In this document: positions 45,168 through 54,056 of the stretch, in pieces
Layout: the number at the start of each line of letters is the position of its first letter
Position numbering within the stretch: position 1 is the first letter of the stretch
Assembly (NCBI GenBank): GCA_022791975.1
Contig: JAAWAC010000041.1
Span: 186,001-250,000, forward strand
Length of the DNA: 64,000 nucleotides
From: Lachnospiraceae bacterium
Lineage (GTDB): Bacteria; Bacillota; Clostridia; Lachnospirales; Lachnospiraceae
Direction of reading: 5' to 3'
Made by a program: the position numbers and the translations under genes
Notes under the pieces: generated by a model
Seen by the model: only the letters and a program-made list of their open reading frames with translations
Told to the model about the DNA's origin: nothing
Database searches by the model: none

Positions 45168-46094
45168 ATGGATATCAACAGGAGCATCGATGTGATTATC
45201 CCTGTTTACAAGCCGGATAAAAAGCTGGAGCGGCTTTTGGAGATGCTCTCCAAGCAGACGTGGCCTGTACAGAAGATTATTCTGATGAATACAGGGGAGA
45301 TGACGTTTCCCAGCCGGCTGTTGGGGATACATCCCTTTACAGAACTTTACCAGGTGGAGCTGGAGGATTTTGATCACGGGGGGACTCGACAGAGGGCAGC
45401 CGGCTATTCCCAGGCCGGGTATCTACTGTATATGACCCAGGACGCGGTGCCGGCGGACTGCCATTTGGTGGAGCAGTTGGCAAAATGCTTTTTGGATGCC
45501 CGGGTAAAGGTTGCCTATGCCAGACAGGTGCCCCGTGACGGCTGTAGGGAGCTGGAGCGCTATACCCGAAGCTTTAATTATCCGCCCCAAAGCCGGGTGA
45601 AAACCAGGGAGGATCTGCCGGAACTGGGGATCAAGACATTTTTCTGCTCTAATGTATGTGCTATGTATGAAAGAAAGGCCTTTGAGGAATTGGGGGGATT
45701 TGTCCGGCATACGATTTTTAATGAGGATATGATATATGCCGGGGGACTTATACAGGCTGGATACGGCATAGCCTACCAGGAAAAAGCCCAGGTCATCCAT
45801 TCCCACAATTACAGTGGATGGCAGCAGCTTCGGCGGAATTTTGATTTGGCTGTGTCTCAGGTGGAGCACCCGGAAATTTTTTCAGGCATTCCCTCTGAGG
45901 GAGAGGGGCTGCGCATGATAAAGCAGGTGGCCAGGCAATGTATCCGTGCGGGAAAGCCCTGGCTCTTGGGAGAGCTGCTGGTACAAAGCGGCTGCAAATT
46001 CCTGGGCTACAGATTGGGAAAGATTCACAGAAAGCTTCCCCCAAAAGTGGTGCGCCTGTGTACCATGAGCCCCCATTACTGGAACAAAAATTAA
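45168..46094 (+). CDS. GT2 glycosyltransferase (rhamnosyltransferase-like)
   Basis: 308 residues; IDVIIPVYKPDKKLERL near 7, FDHGGTR near 64 (the HGGTR form is common in rhamnosyltransferases), TQDAVPAD near 89 and FNEDMIYAGGLIQAG near 185. An upstream in-frame ATG at 45102 would put the terminator inside the gene; ATG 45168 has GGAGG six bases upstream and is used. Probably adds rhamnose or a like sugar to the polymer. Last gene of the glycan locus. Confidence 0.88.
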   Translation: MDINRSIDVIIPVYKPDKKLERLLEMLSKQTWPVQKIILMNTGEMTFPSRLLGIHPFTELYQVELEDFDHGGTRQRAAGYSQAGYLLYMTQDAVPADCHLVEQLAKCFLDARVKVAYARQVPRDGCRELERYTRSFNYPPQSRVKTREDLPELGIKTFFCSNVCAMYERKAFEELGGFVRHTIFNEDMIYAGGLIQAGYGIAYQEKAQVIHSHNYSGWQQLRRNFDLAVSQVEHPEIFSGIPSEGEGLRMIKQVARQCIRAGKPWLLGELLVQSGCKFLGYRLGKIHRKLPPKVVRLCTMSPHYWNKN

Positions 46095-46105
46095 TGGGCG
46101 GATGC

Positions 46106-46138
46106 GGGACTTTACCCTTTCGTGCCTGGCACAGCGAT
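46106..46138 (+). repeat. Short dispersed repeat, copy 1 (before glmS)
   Basis: Shares CCCTTTCGTGC (46115-46125) and CAGCGAT (46132-46138), in the same order and spacing within one base, with the element before purE. This copy contains GTGCC-T-GGCAC, a small inverted repeat. Confidence 0.5.
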
Positions 46139-46211
46139 AAAAAAACAGCGAAGGTCCTGACAAGACCCGGAAGGACTGTAGCGGTACTTAAAATTTAGGA
46201 GGAATGTATAT

Positions 46212-48038
46212 ATGTGCGGGATTGTTGGTTATATTGGTGAGGAGCAGGCAGCTCCCATTTTGCTGGATGGACTTTCCAAGCTTGAGTATCGGGGCTATGA
46301 TTCGGCTGGGGTGGCGGTTTACAATGGAGAGGAAATCCAGATGGTGAAATCCATGGGCCGCCTCAAGGTGTTAAATGAGTTGACCCACGACGGGGCCATG
46401 CTTCCGGGAACCGTTGGGATCGGACATACCCGCTGGGCCACCCATGGGGTGCCCTCGGATGCCAACGCCCATCCCCACCTGAATAAAACCGGTTCCATTG
46501 TGGTGGTACATAATGGAATCATCGAAAATTATGTGAAGTTAAAGCAGCAGCTTACCAGGCGGGGCTATGAATTTCGCTCAGAGACAGACACAGAGGTTGT
46601 AGCCCATTTGCTGGATTATTATTACAGGGGGAATCCTTTGGAGGCTATTACTCGTCTGATGCATCGCCTGGAGGGCTCCTATGCCTTTGGTATCATGTTT
46701 CAGGATCATCCGGATGAGATCTATGCTGTGCGGAAGGATAGTCCTCTGATCGTAGGACACGCAGACACAGGAAGCCTGATTGCCTCCGATGTGCCTGCGG
46801 TGTTGAAATATACACGAAGTGTGTATTTTATTGAAAATGGCGAGATTGTAAGGTTGACCCGGGAGGGGATGCAATTCTACAATATTGATGAGGAAGAGAT
46901 TTCCAAGGAGCCGGTCACCATTGCCTGGGATGTGAATGCGGCGGAAAAGGGCGGCTATGAGCATTTTATGCTAAAGGAAATGTATGAGCAGCCAAAGGTA
47001 GTGCGGGATACCTTTAGCCCCCGGCTGAAAAACGGGGATATTGTCATTGAGGAACTGGGGATGACAGATCAGGAGATCCGGGATATCGGAAAGCTTTACA
47101 TCGTAGCTTGCGGCTCAGCTTATCACACGGGGATGACCTGCAAATATGTGTTCGAAGGTCTGGCTCGCATACCTGTGGAGGTGGACTTGGCCTCGGAATT
47201 CCGGTACCGCAATCCCATTCTGGATGAGAAGACCCTTGTGATAATCGTAAGCCAGTCCGGGGAGACAGCCGATTCCCTGGCTGCCCTGCGGGAGGTGAAA
47301 AAGCGGGGAATTCGGGTATTGGGCATTGTAAATGTGGTGGGGAGCTCCATTGCCCGGGAGGCGGATAATGTGATGTATACATGGGCCGGTCCGGAGATTG
47401 CCGTGGCCACCACAAAGGCCTACAGCACCCAGCTGATTGCCCAGTATCTGTTGGCCATGAAGTTTGCCAAGGTGCGGGGGGAAATCTCCCAGGAGACTTT
47501 GGAGGTCATGCTGGAGGACCTGGAGCGTCTGCCAGAGCAGATGGAAATGTTATTATCCAATAAGGAGAGGATTCAGCGGTTTGCCAACCGATATCTGGCA
47601 GCCAAGGATGTGTTTTTCATTGGCAGAGGTATTGATTATGCCATTTCTATGGAGAGCTCTCTAAAGCTAAAGGAGATCTCCTACATTCACTCAGAGGCCT
47701 ATGCAGCCGGAGAGTTGAAGCACGGGACCATTTCCCTGATTGAGGACGGAACCCTGGTGGCGGCTGTTCTAACTCAGGAGGATCTGTTTAAAAAGACCAT
47801 GAGCAATATGGTGGAGGTTAAGACCCGGGGAGCCTGCGTTCTGGCCGTAACGGTAGTGGGAAATACAGAGGTGGAAAAAAACGCGGATTATGTGATTTAT
47901 ATCCCAAAGACAAACCAGTATTTTACCAATTCTCTGGCGATAATTCCTTTGCAGCTGTTTGCCTACTATGTATCCATAGGAAAAGGCTGCGATGTGGATA
48001 AACCCAGGAATCTGGCAAAATCTGTGACAGTGGAATAG
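46212..48038 (+). CDS. glmS: Glutamine-fructose-6-phosphate aminotransferase (isomerizing)
   Basis: Makes glucosamine 6-phosphate for UDP-GlcNAc, peptidoglycan and the nearby glycan. Ntn-type glutaminase domain begins with Cys2 (MCGIVGYIG), with GHTRWATHG near 74; two SIS isomerase domains follow (residues 290-420 and 460-590), with SQSGETADSLAA near 347 and the C-terminal KPRNLAKSVTVE. 608 residues, full length. AGGAGG at 46197-46202. The 117-base leader shows no glmS ribozyme core, so control is different from B. subtilis. Confidence 0.97.
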   Translation: MCGIVGYIGEEQAAPILLDGLSKLEYRGYDSAGVAVYNGEEIQMVKSMGRLKVLNELTHDGAMLPGTVGIGHTRWATHGVPSDANAHPHLNKTGSIVVVHNGIIENYVKLKQQLTRRGYEFRSETDTEVVAHLLDYYYRGNPLEAITRLMHRLEGSYAFGIMFQDHPDEIYAVRKDSPLIVGHADTGSLIASDVPAVLKYTRSVYFIENGEIVRLTREGMQFYNIDEEEISKEPVTIAWDVNAAEKGGYEHFMLKEMYEQPKVVRDTFSPRLKNGDIVIEELGMTDQEIRDIGKLYIVACGSAYHTGMTCKYVFEGLARIPVEVDLASEFRYRNPILDEKTLVIIVSQSGETADSLAALREVKKRGIRVLGIVNVVGSSIAREADNVMYTWAGPEIAVATTKAYSTQLIAQYLLAMKFAKVRGEISQETLEVMLEDLERLPEQMEMLLSNKERIQRFANRYLAAKDVFFIGRGIDYAISMESSLKLKEISYIHSEAYAAGELKHGTISLIEDGTLVAAVLTQEDLFKKTMSNMVEVKTRGACVLAVTVVGNTEVEKNADYVIYIPKTNQYFTNSLAIIPLQLFAYYVSIGKGCDVDKPRNLAKSVTVE

Positions 48039-48052
48039 GAGCGGACCTGGCA

Positions 48053-48268
48053 ATGATGAAATTGTATCTATGTCCGGATTGTAATCGTCTGGTGCTGGCA
48101 TCACGCAGAGCATCCGTGGATTGCTCCCGGTGTGGCAGGAAGCATCTGCCCCTCACAAAATTAAGTTTTCTGGAATATTCCGAGATGAGTGAGGAAAAAC
48201 GGCAGGAGTATGCAAGGCTTCAGGCCAAAAAAATAAAGGAAAGTCAGAAAAAAGCAGAGGAAAAATAG
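48053..48268 (+). CDS. Zinc-ribbon microprotein
   Basis: 71 residues: CPDCNRLV at residue 7 and CSRCGRKH near 25 form a four-cysteine zinc ribbon; the rest is a charged Lys/Glu helix. Start ATG 48053, or ATG 48056 just after it. Lies between glmS and hflX, 15 bases after the glmS stop, probably in one transcript. No function known to me. Confidence 0.75.
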   Translation: MMKLYLCPDCNRLVLASRRASVDCSRCGRKHLPLTKLSFLEYSEMSEEKRQEYARLQAKKIKESQKKAEEK

Positions 48269-48286
48269 CAGAGTGCAGGAGGCAGG

Positions 48287-49585
48287 ATGGGAAGAATTTT
48301 AGAGGAAGACATTCCGGATGACCGGTTGGAAACTGGACCTTATGAGCGGGTGCTTTTGGTGGCTGTAGGCACGGACGGATCGGATCTGGAGGAATCTTTG
48401 GATGAGCTGGCGGAGTTGGTGGAGACAGCCGGAGCTCTTACCGTAGGCCGGGTGATCCAGCTGCGGGATACCATTCATCCTGGGACCTACATGGGTTCCG
48501 GAAAGGTAGCTGAGGTGCGGGAGCTTTTGGAGGAGACAGGGGCCACAGGCATTGTCTGTGACGACGAATTGTCCCCTGCCCAGCTGCGGAACCTGGAACA
48601 GGCGCTGGAAACCAAGGTGATGGATCGGACTCTGGTAATTCTGGATATATTTGCAGCCCGGGCCGTTACCAGCGAGGGGAAGCTTCAGGTGGAGCTGGCT
48701 CAGCTGCGCTATCGCTTAGCGCGTCTGGTAGGGTTGGGGCACTCTCTGTCCCGTCTGGGAGGAGGTATCGGTACCCGGGGACCAGGAGAGAAAAAGCTGG
48801 AGATGGACAGGCGTTATATCAAGAGTCGAATCGCCCAGCTAAACCGGGAGCAAAAGGAACTACAGCAACATCGACAGGTGACCCGCAGCCGGCGGACGGA
48901 GCAAAAGCTGCCAGTGGCCGCTATTGTAGGCTATACCAATGCGGGGAAGTCCAGCCTGCTAAACCGGCTCACCGGTGCCAAGGTGCTTTCTGAGAACAAA
49001 CTGTTTGCCACCCTGGACCCCACCACCCGGCGTCTGTGTCTGGAAGGGGGACAGGAGTTGCTTTTGACAGACACGGTGGGGTTTATCCGAAAGCTTCCCC
49101 ATCATCTGATAGAGGCTTTTCGCAGTACCCTGGAAGAGGCAAAATACGCGGATATAATTCTCCATGTGGTGGATGCCTCCAATCCCAGAGCAGAAAAGCA
49201 GATGTTTACGGTTTATGAGACCTTGCGCTCTTTGCAGGTATCAGATAAAATAATAGTGACGCTGTTTAACAAGCAGGACGTGCTTACAGGGCCGGTGATT
49301 TTGCGGGATTTTCAGGCGGACAAAAGTTTGCCAGTGTCCGTGAAAACCGGACAGGGACTGGACGATCTGCTGCATATGCTGGAGGAAATTCTTCTGGAGA
49401 GACAGGTATATGTGGAAAGCCTGTTTTCCTATGACCAGGCCAGCCAGGTTGCACAGATTCGAAAATACGGAACACTGCTTTTTGAGAGCTATGAGGCAGA
49501 GGGGATTTATGTGAAGGCTTATGTGCCCAGGGCTCTTAAGGGGCAGCTGGACCATGCCTTGGCAAGGAGGGAGAAAGATGATTGA
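48287..49585 (+). CDS. hflX: Ribosome-associated GTPase HflX
   Basis: GTPase that splits stalled ribosomes under stress. N-terminal HflX domain (residues 20-120) with HPGTYMGSGK near 65, a coiled helical stretch with GGIGTRGPGEKKLE near 162, then the G domain: G1 GYTNAGKSS near 212, DTVGFIRKLP near 261, NKQD near 328. 432 residues, normal. AGGAGG precedes the ATG. Its stop overlaps pyrF by eight bases. Confidence 0.96.
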   Translation: MGRILEEDIPDDRLETGPYERVLLVAVGTDGSDLEESLDELAELVETAGALTVGRVIQLRDTIHPGTYMGSGKVAEVRELLEETGATGIVCDDELSPAQLRNLEQALETKVMDRTLVILDIFAARAVTSEGKLQVELAQLRYRLARLVGLGHSLSRLGGGIGTRGPGEKKLEMDRRYIKSRIAQLNREQKELQQHRQVTRSRRTEQKLPVAAIVGYTNAGKSSLLNRLTGAKVLSENKLFATLDPTTRRLCLEGGQELLLTDTVGFIRKLPHHLIEAFRSTLEEAKYADIILHVVDASNPRAEKQMFTVYETLRSLQVSDKIIVTLFNKQDVLTGPVILRDFQADKSLPVSVKTGQGLDDLLHMLEEILLERQVYVESLFSYDQASQVAQIRKYGTLLFESYEAEGIYVKAYVPRALKGQLDHALARREKDD

Positions 49586-50498
49586 CAAGCTAATTGAGAA
49601 AATTCAGAAAACAGGGGCGCCTATTGTGGTAGGGCTGGACCCTATGCTGTCCTATGTGCCGGAACAGGTGCAAAAAAAGGCATATGAGGCATACGGGGAG
49701 ACCCTTGCAGGGGCAGCGGAGGCCATCTGGCAGTTTAACAAGGAGATTGTGGACAAGACCTGGGATTTGATTCCAGCCGTAAAGCCTCAGATCGCCATGT
49801 ATGAGCAATTTGGCATTGAGGGCTTACAGGCTTACCGGAAAACGGTGGAATACTGCAAGGAAAAGGGACTGGTGGTTATTGGGGATGTGAAGCGGGGTGA
49901 CATTGGCTCCACCTCAGCAGCCTATGCGGCCGGACATCTGGGAAAAGTGCAGATAGGCAGCAAGACCTATGCGCCCTTTGACGAGGATTTTGCCACAGTA
50001 AATCCCTACCTGGGAAGTGATGGTGTCAGGCCTTTTATAGAGGTGTGTAAGGAGGAGAAAAAGGGCCTGTTTATTTTAGTAAAAACTTCCAATCCATCCA
50101 GCGGGGAGTTTCAGGATCAGCTGGTAAATGGCCGGCCTCTCTACGAGCTGGTGGGGGAAAAGGTAGCGCAGTGGGGGGAAGAGCATATGGGCAGTAGCTA
50201 TAGCTATATTGGAGCTGTGGTGGGAGCCACCTATCCAGAGATGGGAAAGGCCCTTAGAAAAATTATGCCAAAATCCTTTATTCTGGTACCTGGCTATGGA
50301 GCGCAGGGAGGAAAAGGCCAGGATCTGGTGCATTTCTTTGATAGGGATGGCCTGGGAGCTATTGTGAACTCCTCCAGGGGAATCATTGCCGCCTATAAAC
50401 AGGAGGCCTATAAAGAATTTGGGCCGGAAAACTTCGGAGATGCCTCCAGGGCCGCAGTGGAGGCTATGATCGCGGATATCCGCGGCGCTTTGGGGTAG
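49578..50498 (+). CDS. pyrF: Orotidine-5'-phosphate decarboxylase
   Basis: Last step of UMP synthesis. 306 residues, the longer (type 2) form. VVGLDPMLSY near 17, the catalytic GDVKRGDIGSTSAAYA near 100, VNPYLGSDG near 136 and VPGYGAQGG near 237. The frame extends upstream to 49521, but ATG 49578 follows GGAGGGAG and gives the normal N-terminus. Overlap with hflX couples the two. Confidence 0.96.
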   Translation: MIDKLIEKIQKTGAPIVVGLDPMLSYVPEQVQKKAYEAYGETLAGAAEAIWQFNKEIVDKTWDLIPAVKPQIAMYEQFGIEGLQAYRKTVEYCKEKGLVVIGDVKRGDIGSTSAAYAAGHLGKVQIGSKTYAPFDEDFATVNPYLGSDGVRPFIEVCKEEKKGLFILVKTSNPSSGEFQDQLVNGRPLYELVGEKVAQWGEEHMGSSYSYIGAVVGATYPEMGKALRKIMPKSFILVPGYGAQGGKGQDLVHFFDRDGLGAIVNSSRGIIAAYKQEAYKEFGPENFGDASRAAVEAMIADIRGALG

Positions 50499-50564
50499 TT
50501 GGGGAACCAGGTGGCCAGGCTTATGGTCTGGACAAATAAAGAAAGGTAGTAGGAGAATAGGGAA

Positions 50565-51335
50565 ATGGGAAAGTACAAGGAAACTGCAAAGGTTTTGGAG
50601 CAGTCAGAAATTTCTCCGGGGATTTTCAGTCTGTGGATACAGACAGAGCATATAGGGGAGGAGGCCCGGGCCGGGCAGTTTCTGTCCCTGTTCAGCAGGG
50701 ATGAAAGCCGGCTTTTGCCACGTCCTATCAGCATCTGCACCATTGACAGGGAGAAAAAGGCGCTGCGTCTGGTATACCGGGTGGCTGGAGAGGGAACTCG
50801 GGAATTTTCCGGCCTGGAGAAGGGGGATACCCTGGAGGTTATGGGCCCCTTGGGAAACGGTTTTCCCTTGTTGAAAAAGAAGGCCCTTTTAATTGGGGGA
50901 GGCATTGGCATTCCACCTATGATAGAGCTGGCACGGGAGCTGGACTGTGAAAAAAGCCTGGTAATGGGATACAGAACTGATATTCGATTTTTAAAGGAAG
51001 AGTTGGAAGACCAGGGACCGGTGTACTATGCCACGGAGGATGGAAGCTTCGGGGCAAAGGGGACAGTTCTGGATGCCATAGAGAGATACAAGCTGGAGGC
51101 AGAGGTTCTCTATGCCTGCGGTCCCACCCCTATGCTGCGTGCTATCCAGGCTTTTGCAAAGGAGCGTGGCATTCCATGCTATCTGTCTTTGGAGGAGCGC
51201 ATGGCCTGTGGCATCGGAGCTTGTCTGGCCTGTGTGTGCAAGTCCACGGGGGTGGATTCCCATACCCATGTAAAAAATAAACGCATTTGCCGGGAAGGAC
51301 CGGTGTTTGCCGGGGAAGAGGTGGATCTGAGTTGA
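50565..51335 (+). CDS. pyrK: Dihydroorotate dehydrogenase electron transfer subunit
   Basis: FAD and [2Fe-2S] protein that passes electrons from PyrD to [12 protein letters not shown] near 46 binds [14 protein letters not shown] near 107 and YACGPTPML near 184 form the NAD domain; the cluster cysteines are in [15 protein letters not shown] near 209, with another in [11 protein letters not shown]. 256 residues. The stop codon overlaps the TTG start of pyrD. Confidence 0.96.
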   Translation: MGKYKETAKVLEQSEISPGIFSLWIQTEHIGEEARAGQFLSLFSRDESRLLPRPISICTIDREKKALRLVYRVAGEGTREFSGLEKGDTLEVMGPLGNGFPLLKKKALLIGGGIGIPPMIELARELDCEKSLVMGYRTDIRFLKEELEDQGPVYYATEDGSFGAKGTVLDAIERYKLEAEVLYACGPTPMLRAIQAFAKERGIPCYLSLEERMACGIGACLACVCKSTGVDSHTHVKNKRICREGPVFAGEEVDLS

Positions 51336-52243
51336 GGAATACGAAGGTGACGTTGGCCGGTGTGGAGTTAAAGAATCCGGTCATGACAGCCTCTGGTACG
51401 TTTGGTTCTGGGGAGGAATACAGTGAATTTTTTGATTTAAGTGCTCTGGGAGCGGTGGTGACCAAGGGGGTGGCCCATGTGCCCTGGCCGGGAAATCCCA
51501 CGCCGCGGATAGCGGAGACCCGGGGCGGCATGCTCAATGCCATTGGTCTGCAAAATCCCGGGGTGGAGGTGTTTTTGGAGAGGGATCTACCCTTTCTGCG
51601 CCAGTTTGACACCCGAGTGATTGTGAATGTATGCGGAAAAACTGTGGAGGAATATTGTCAGGTGGTGGAGCGTCTGGCTGAGGCGCCGGTGGATCTTTTG
51701 GAGATCAATGTGTCCTGTCCCAATGTGAAGGAGGGGGGCATTGCCTTTGGGCAAGATCCAAAAGCTTTGGAGGCCATCACCCGCCAGGTGAAGAAATATG
51801 CCCGACAGCCTATGATTATGAAGCTAAGCCCTAATGTCACGGATATTGCGGAGATGGCCCGGGCGGCTCAGGCAGGGGGAGCAGATGTTCTCTCTCTTAT
51901 CAATACCCTGACTGGTATGAAAATCGACATTCACAGGAGAACCTTCGCCATTGCCAACAAAACCGGCGGTATGTCCGGTCCGGCCATAAAGCCGGTGGCC
52001 CTGCGGATGGTTTATCAGGTAGCTCAGGCTGTTCAGCTGCCCATTATTGGCATGGGGGGCATCTGCAATGGGGAGGATGCCATGGAATTTATTTTGGCAG
52101 GAGCCACAGCAGTGGCCGTAGGCACAGCCAGCTTTCGGGATCCCTTTGCGGCCCAAAAGACGGCGGAGGGAATAGCGGCCTATATGGAGCGATATCAGGT
52201 GGAGGACATCCGGGATTTGATCGGGGCTGTAGACAAAACATAG
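51332..52243 (+). CDS. pyrD: Dihydroorotate dehydrogenase, class 1B catalytic subunit
   Basis: Oxidises dihydroorotate with FMN, working with Pyr[15 protein letters not shown] near 11, [11 protein letters not shown] near 67, the catalytic Cys in [12 protein letters not shown] near 124 (class 1B), and [18 protein letters not shown] near 243. Starts with TTG at 51332, overlapping the pyrK stop; GAGGTGG is eight bases upstream. 303 residues, normal. Confidence 0.95.
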   Translation: MRNTKVTLAGVELKNPVMTASGTFGSGEEYSEFFDLSALGAVVTKGVAHVPWPGNPTPRIAETRGGMLNAIGLQNPGVEVFLERDLPFLRQFDTRVIVNVCGKTVEEYCQVVERLAEAPVDLLEINVSCPNVKEGGIAFGQDPKALEAITRQVKKYARQPMIMKLSPNVTDIAEMARAAQAGGADVLSLINTLTGMKIDIHRRTFAIANKTGGMSGPAIKPVALRMVYQVAQAVQLPIIGMGGICNGEDAMEFILAGATAVAVGTASFRDPFAAQKTAEGIAAYMERYQVEDIRDLIGAVDKT

Positions 52244-52278
52244 AACCCTAGCATTCGTAGAAACATTTGGGAAATTCA

Positions 52279-52307
52279 TTGAAAAAGCTCAGGGTTTATG
52301 GTAAACT
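52279..52307 (+). promoter_or_regulatory. Candidate promoter for pyrE
   Basis: TTGAAA (52279-52284), 17-base spacer, TAAACT (52302-52307). The -10 box and its flanks GGTAAACTT match the promoter before purE. Confidence 0.45.
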
Positions 52308-52369
52308 TACACTGTTTCAGAGGAGAATCAGACAGGCGAGGATACACCATAGGAGGATTTAGGAATAGA

Positions 52370-53044
52370 ATGGAACAGTATAAGCAGGATTTTATTGAGT
52401 TTATGATAGAATGCCAAGTGTTGAAGTTTGGCGACTTTGTGACCAAGAGCGGGAGGAAGACCCCGTTTTTTGTGAATACCGGGTTTTATCGGACGGGCGG
52501 GCAGCTGCGGTGTCTGGGGCAGTTTTATGCCAGAGCGGTTGAGGAGGCCTTTGGCCTTAATTTTGACGTACTCTTTGGGCCGGCCTACAAGGGGATTCCT
52601 TTGACGGTGGCCACTACCATGGCTATCAGTGAACTTTATGACAGAGATATCCGATACTGTTCCAACCGGAAAGAGGTCAAGGACCATGGAGATAAAGGGA
52701 TTCTTCTGGGAAGCCCTATTGGTGACGGGGATCGGGTGGTGATCATTGAGGATGTGACCACAGCCGGCACCTCTATTTCCGAGACCCTGCCCATACTCAA
52801 GGCCCAGGGAGAGGTGGATGCTCTGGGACTGGTGGTTTCTGTAGATCGGATGGAGAGGGGTCAGGGAGAGAAGAGCGCACTGACAGAGATTCAGGAAAAA
52901 TACGGGCTGAAAACCACAGCCATTGTGACCATGGCAGAGGTGGTGGAACATCTCTACAACCGTCCCTGCCAGGGAAAGATTATCATTGATGATGCATTAA
53001 AAGAAGCGATTGACACATACTATGAGCAGTATGGAGTGAGGTAG
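52370..53044 (+). CDS. pyrE: Orotate phosphoribosyltransferase
   Basis: Adds phosphoribose to orotate. KTPFFVNTGFY near 29, GPAYKGIPL near 66, and the PRPP-binding motif VVIIEDVTTAGTS near 122. 224 residues. An upstream in-frame ATG at 52298 lies inside the promoter region; ATG 52370 has both AGGAGG and a nearer AGGAA upstream. Follows pyrD after a 126-base gap with its own candidate promoter. Confidence 0.96.
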   Translation: MEQYKQDFIEFMIECQVLKFGDFVTKSGRKTPFFVNTGFYRTGGQLRCLGQFYARAVEEAFGLNFDVLFGPAYKGIPLTVATTMAISELYDRDIRYCSNRKEVKDHGDKGILLGSPIGDGDRVVIIEDVTTAGTSISETLPILKAQGEVDALGLVVSVDRMERGQGEKSALTEIQEKYGLKTTAIVTMAEVVEHLYNRPCQGKIIIDDALKEAIDTYYEQYGVR

Positions 53045-53048
53045 GGAT

Positions 53049-53201
53049 ATGAACGAGAAAGCATATAAGACCATGTCCGGCGTGGGGGCCGGAAATATTG
53101 TGATTGGTATTATTCTTTTGACGGTAGGCTTGGCAGCCGGGGTCCTGATGATTGTGAATGGAGGCCGCCTGTTAAAGCGCAAATCCGATCTGATGTTTTA
53201 G
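53049..53201 (+). CDS. Small membrane protein, 50 residues
   Basis: Begins MNEKAYKTMSGVGAGN; one or two hydrophobic segments fill residues 12-37 (IVIGIILLTVGLAAG is the core), and the end is basic (RLLKRKSDLMF). Starts four bases after the pyrE stop, with GGTAGGG-like purines upstream, and ends one base before the VanZ start, so the spacing supports a real gene. Function unknown. Confidence 0.7.
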   Translation: MNEKAYKTMSGVGAGNIVIGIILLTVGLAAGVLMIVNGGRLLKRKSDLMF

Positions 53202-53202
53202 C

Positions 53203-53676
53203 ATGAGAGGATTGTTAAAAGACCCCAAAAACAGGAAGCGGATACTCTGGTGTGGGCGTGTACTGTTCTTTTTGTACATGGCATGTCTTATGTATTTCCT
53301 GTTTTTTTCAGAGCGTTATGGGCGTACTCTTTCCAATCGGGAGTATCATTACAATCTGGAGTTGTTTAAGGAGATTAAGCGGTTTTGGACCTATCGGAAG
53401 GAGCTGGGACTGGAAACCGTAGTGGTAAATCTGGTGGGAAATGTAGGGGTATTCGTCCCCGTGGGAATGGCAGTTCCCCTGTTGTATGAGCGTTTCCGGC
53501 GGTTTCCCCAGGTGGCCCTTTTATCCTTTGAGGTAAGTCTGGCCGCGGAGGTGATACAGCTGGTGGCCAAGGTGGGAACTTTTGATGTGGATGATCTGCT
53601 GCTAAACACCATTGGCGGCTGTATTGGTTATGTGTTGTTTATCCTGTGCCGTCATATATGGAGGAAGCGGATGTGA
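53203..53676 (+). CDS. VanZ-family membrane protein
   Basis: 157 residues, four helices: LFFLYMACLMYFLFF near 22, NLVGNVGVFVPVGMAVPL near 67, then SLAAEVIQL near 105 and FDVDDLLLNTIGGCIGY near 122, which is the family signature. VanZ proteins give low-level teicoplanin resistance or act in wall/lipid biology; the role of this copy is unknown. Its stop overlaps the next start (GTGA). Confidence 0.87.
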   Translation: MRGLLKDPKNRKRILWCGRVLFFLYMACLMYFLFFSERYGRTLSNREYHYNLELFKEIKRFWTYRKELGLETVVVNLVGNVGVFVPVGMAVPLLYERFRRFPQVALLSFEVSLAAEVIQLVAKVGTFDVDDLLLNTIGGCIGYVLFILCRHIWRKRM

Positions 53677-53984
53677 GCAGAAGGACCTATAAGTTTACAA
53701 ACAAAAAGCATACCCGGAGAGGTATGATCTCCAGTGGTATGGGATTCCTTGCGCTGCTCCTTTTGGGCGGCCTTTTTTATCTTTCTTACCGGCAGTCAGG
53801 TAATGCCGGAGCTTATACGGGATTTCTGGGCTTTTTAGCCATGCTGGCCACCATGGAGGGACTGATTCTGGGACTTCAGGGCCTGCGGGAGGAGGATAGG
53901 TTTTATTTCTTTTCCTATTTTGGGTGTATGCTCAACGGACTGCTGTTGGTGGCCTGGATGCTGCTATATGTGCTGGGAATGTAG
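53673..53984 (+). CDS. Small two- to three-helix membrane protein (DUF6142-like)
   Basis: 103 residues. Basic N-terminus SRRTYKFTNKKHTRRG, then three hydrophobic segments (near 20-40, 50-70, 80-100). Resembles Lachnospiraceae proteins I recall as DUF6142, not certain. An ATG at 53646 is in frame, but GTG 53673 overlaps the VanZ stop and has GGAGG eight bases upstream, so it is preferred. Confidence 0.75.
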   Translation: MSRRTYKFTNKKHTRRGMISSGMGFLALLLLGGLFYLSYRQSGNAGAYTGFLGFLAMLATMEGLILGLQGLREEDRFYFFSYFGCMLNGLLLVAWMLLYVLGM

Positions 53985-54056
53985 AGGGAAACCAGAGGCA
54001 GAAAGAGATTGGGAGCCAGTAAGAAAAAGAACGGATCTGGGAAGGATTGACAAGAA

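Noticed and set aside
46095-46211. glmS ribozyme before glmS
   Set aside because: Only a GGCGGATGC match is present; the AGCGCC core and the rest of the pseudoknot are missing and the leader is too short.
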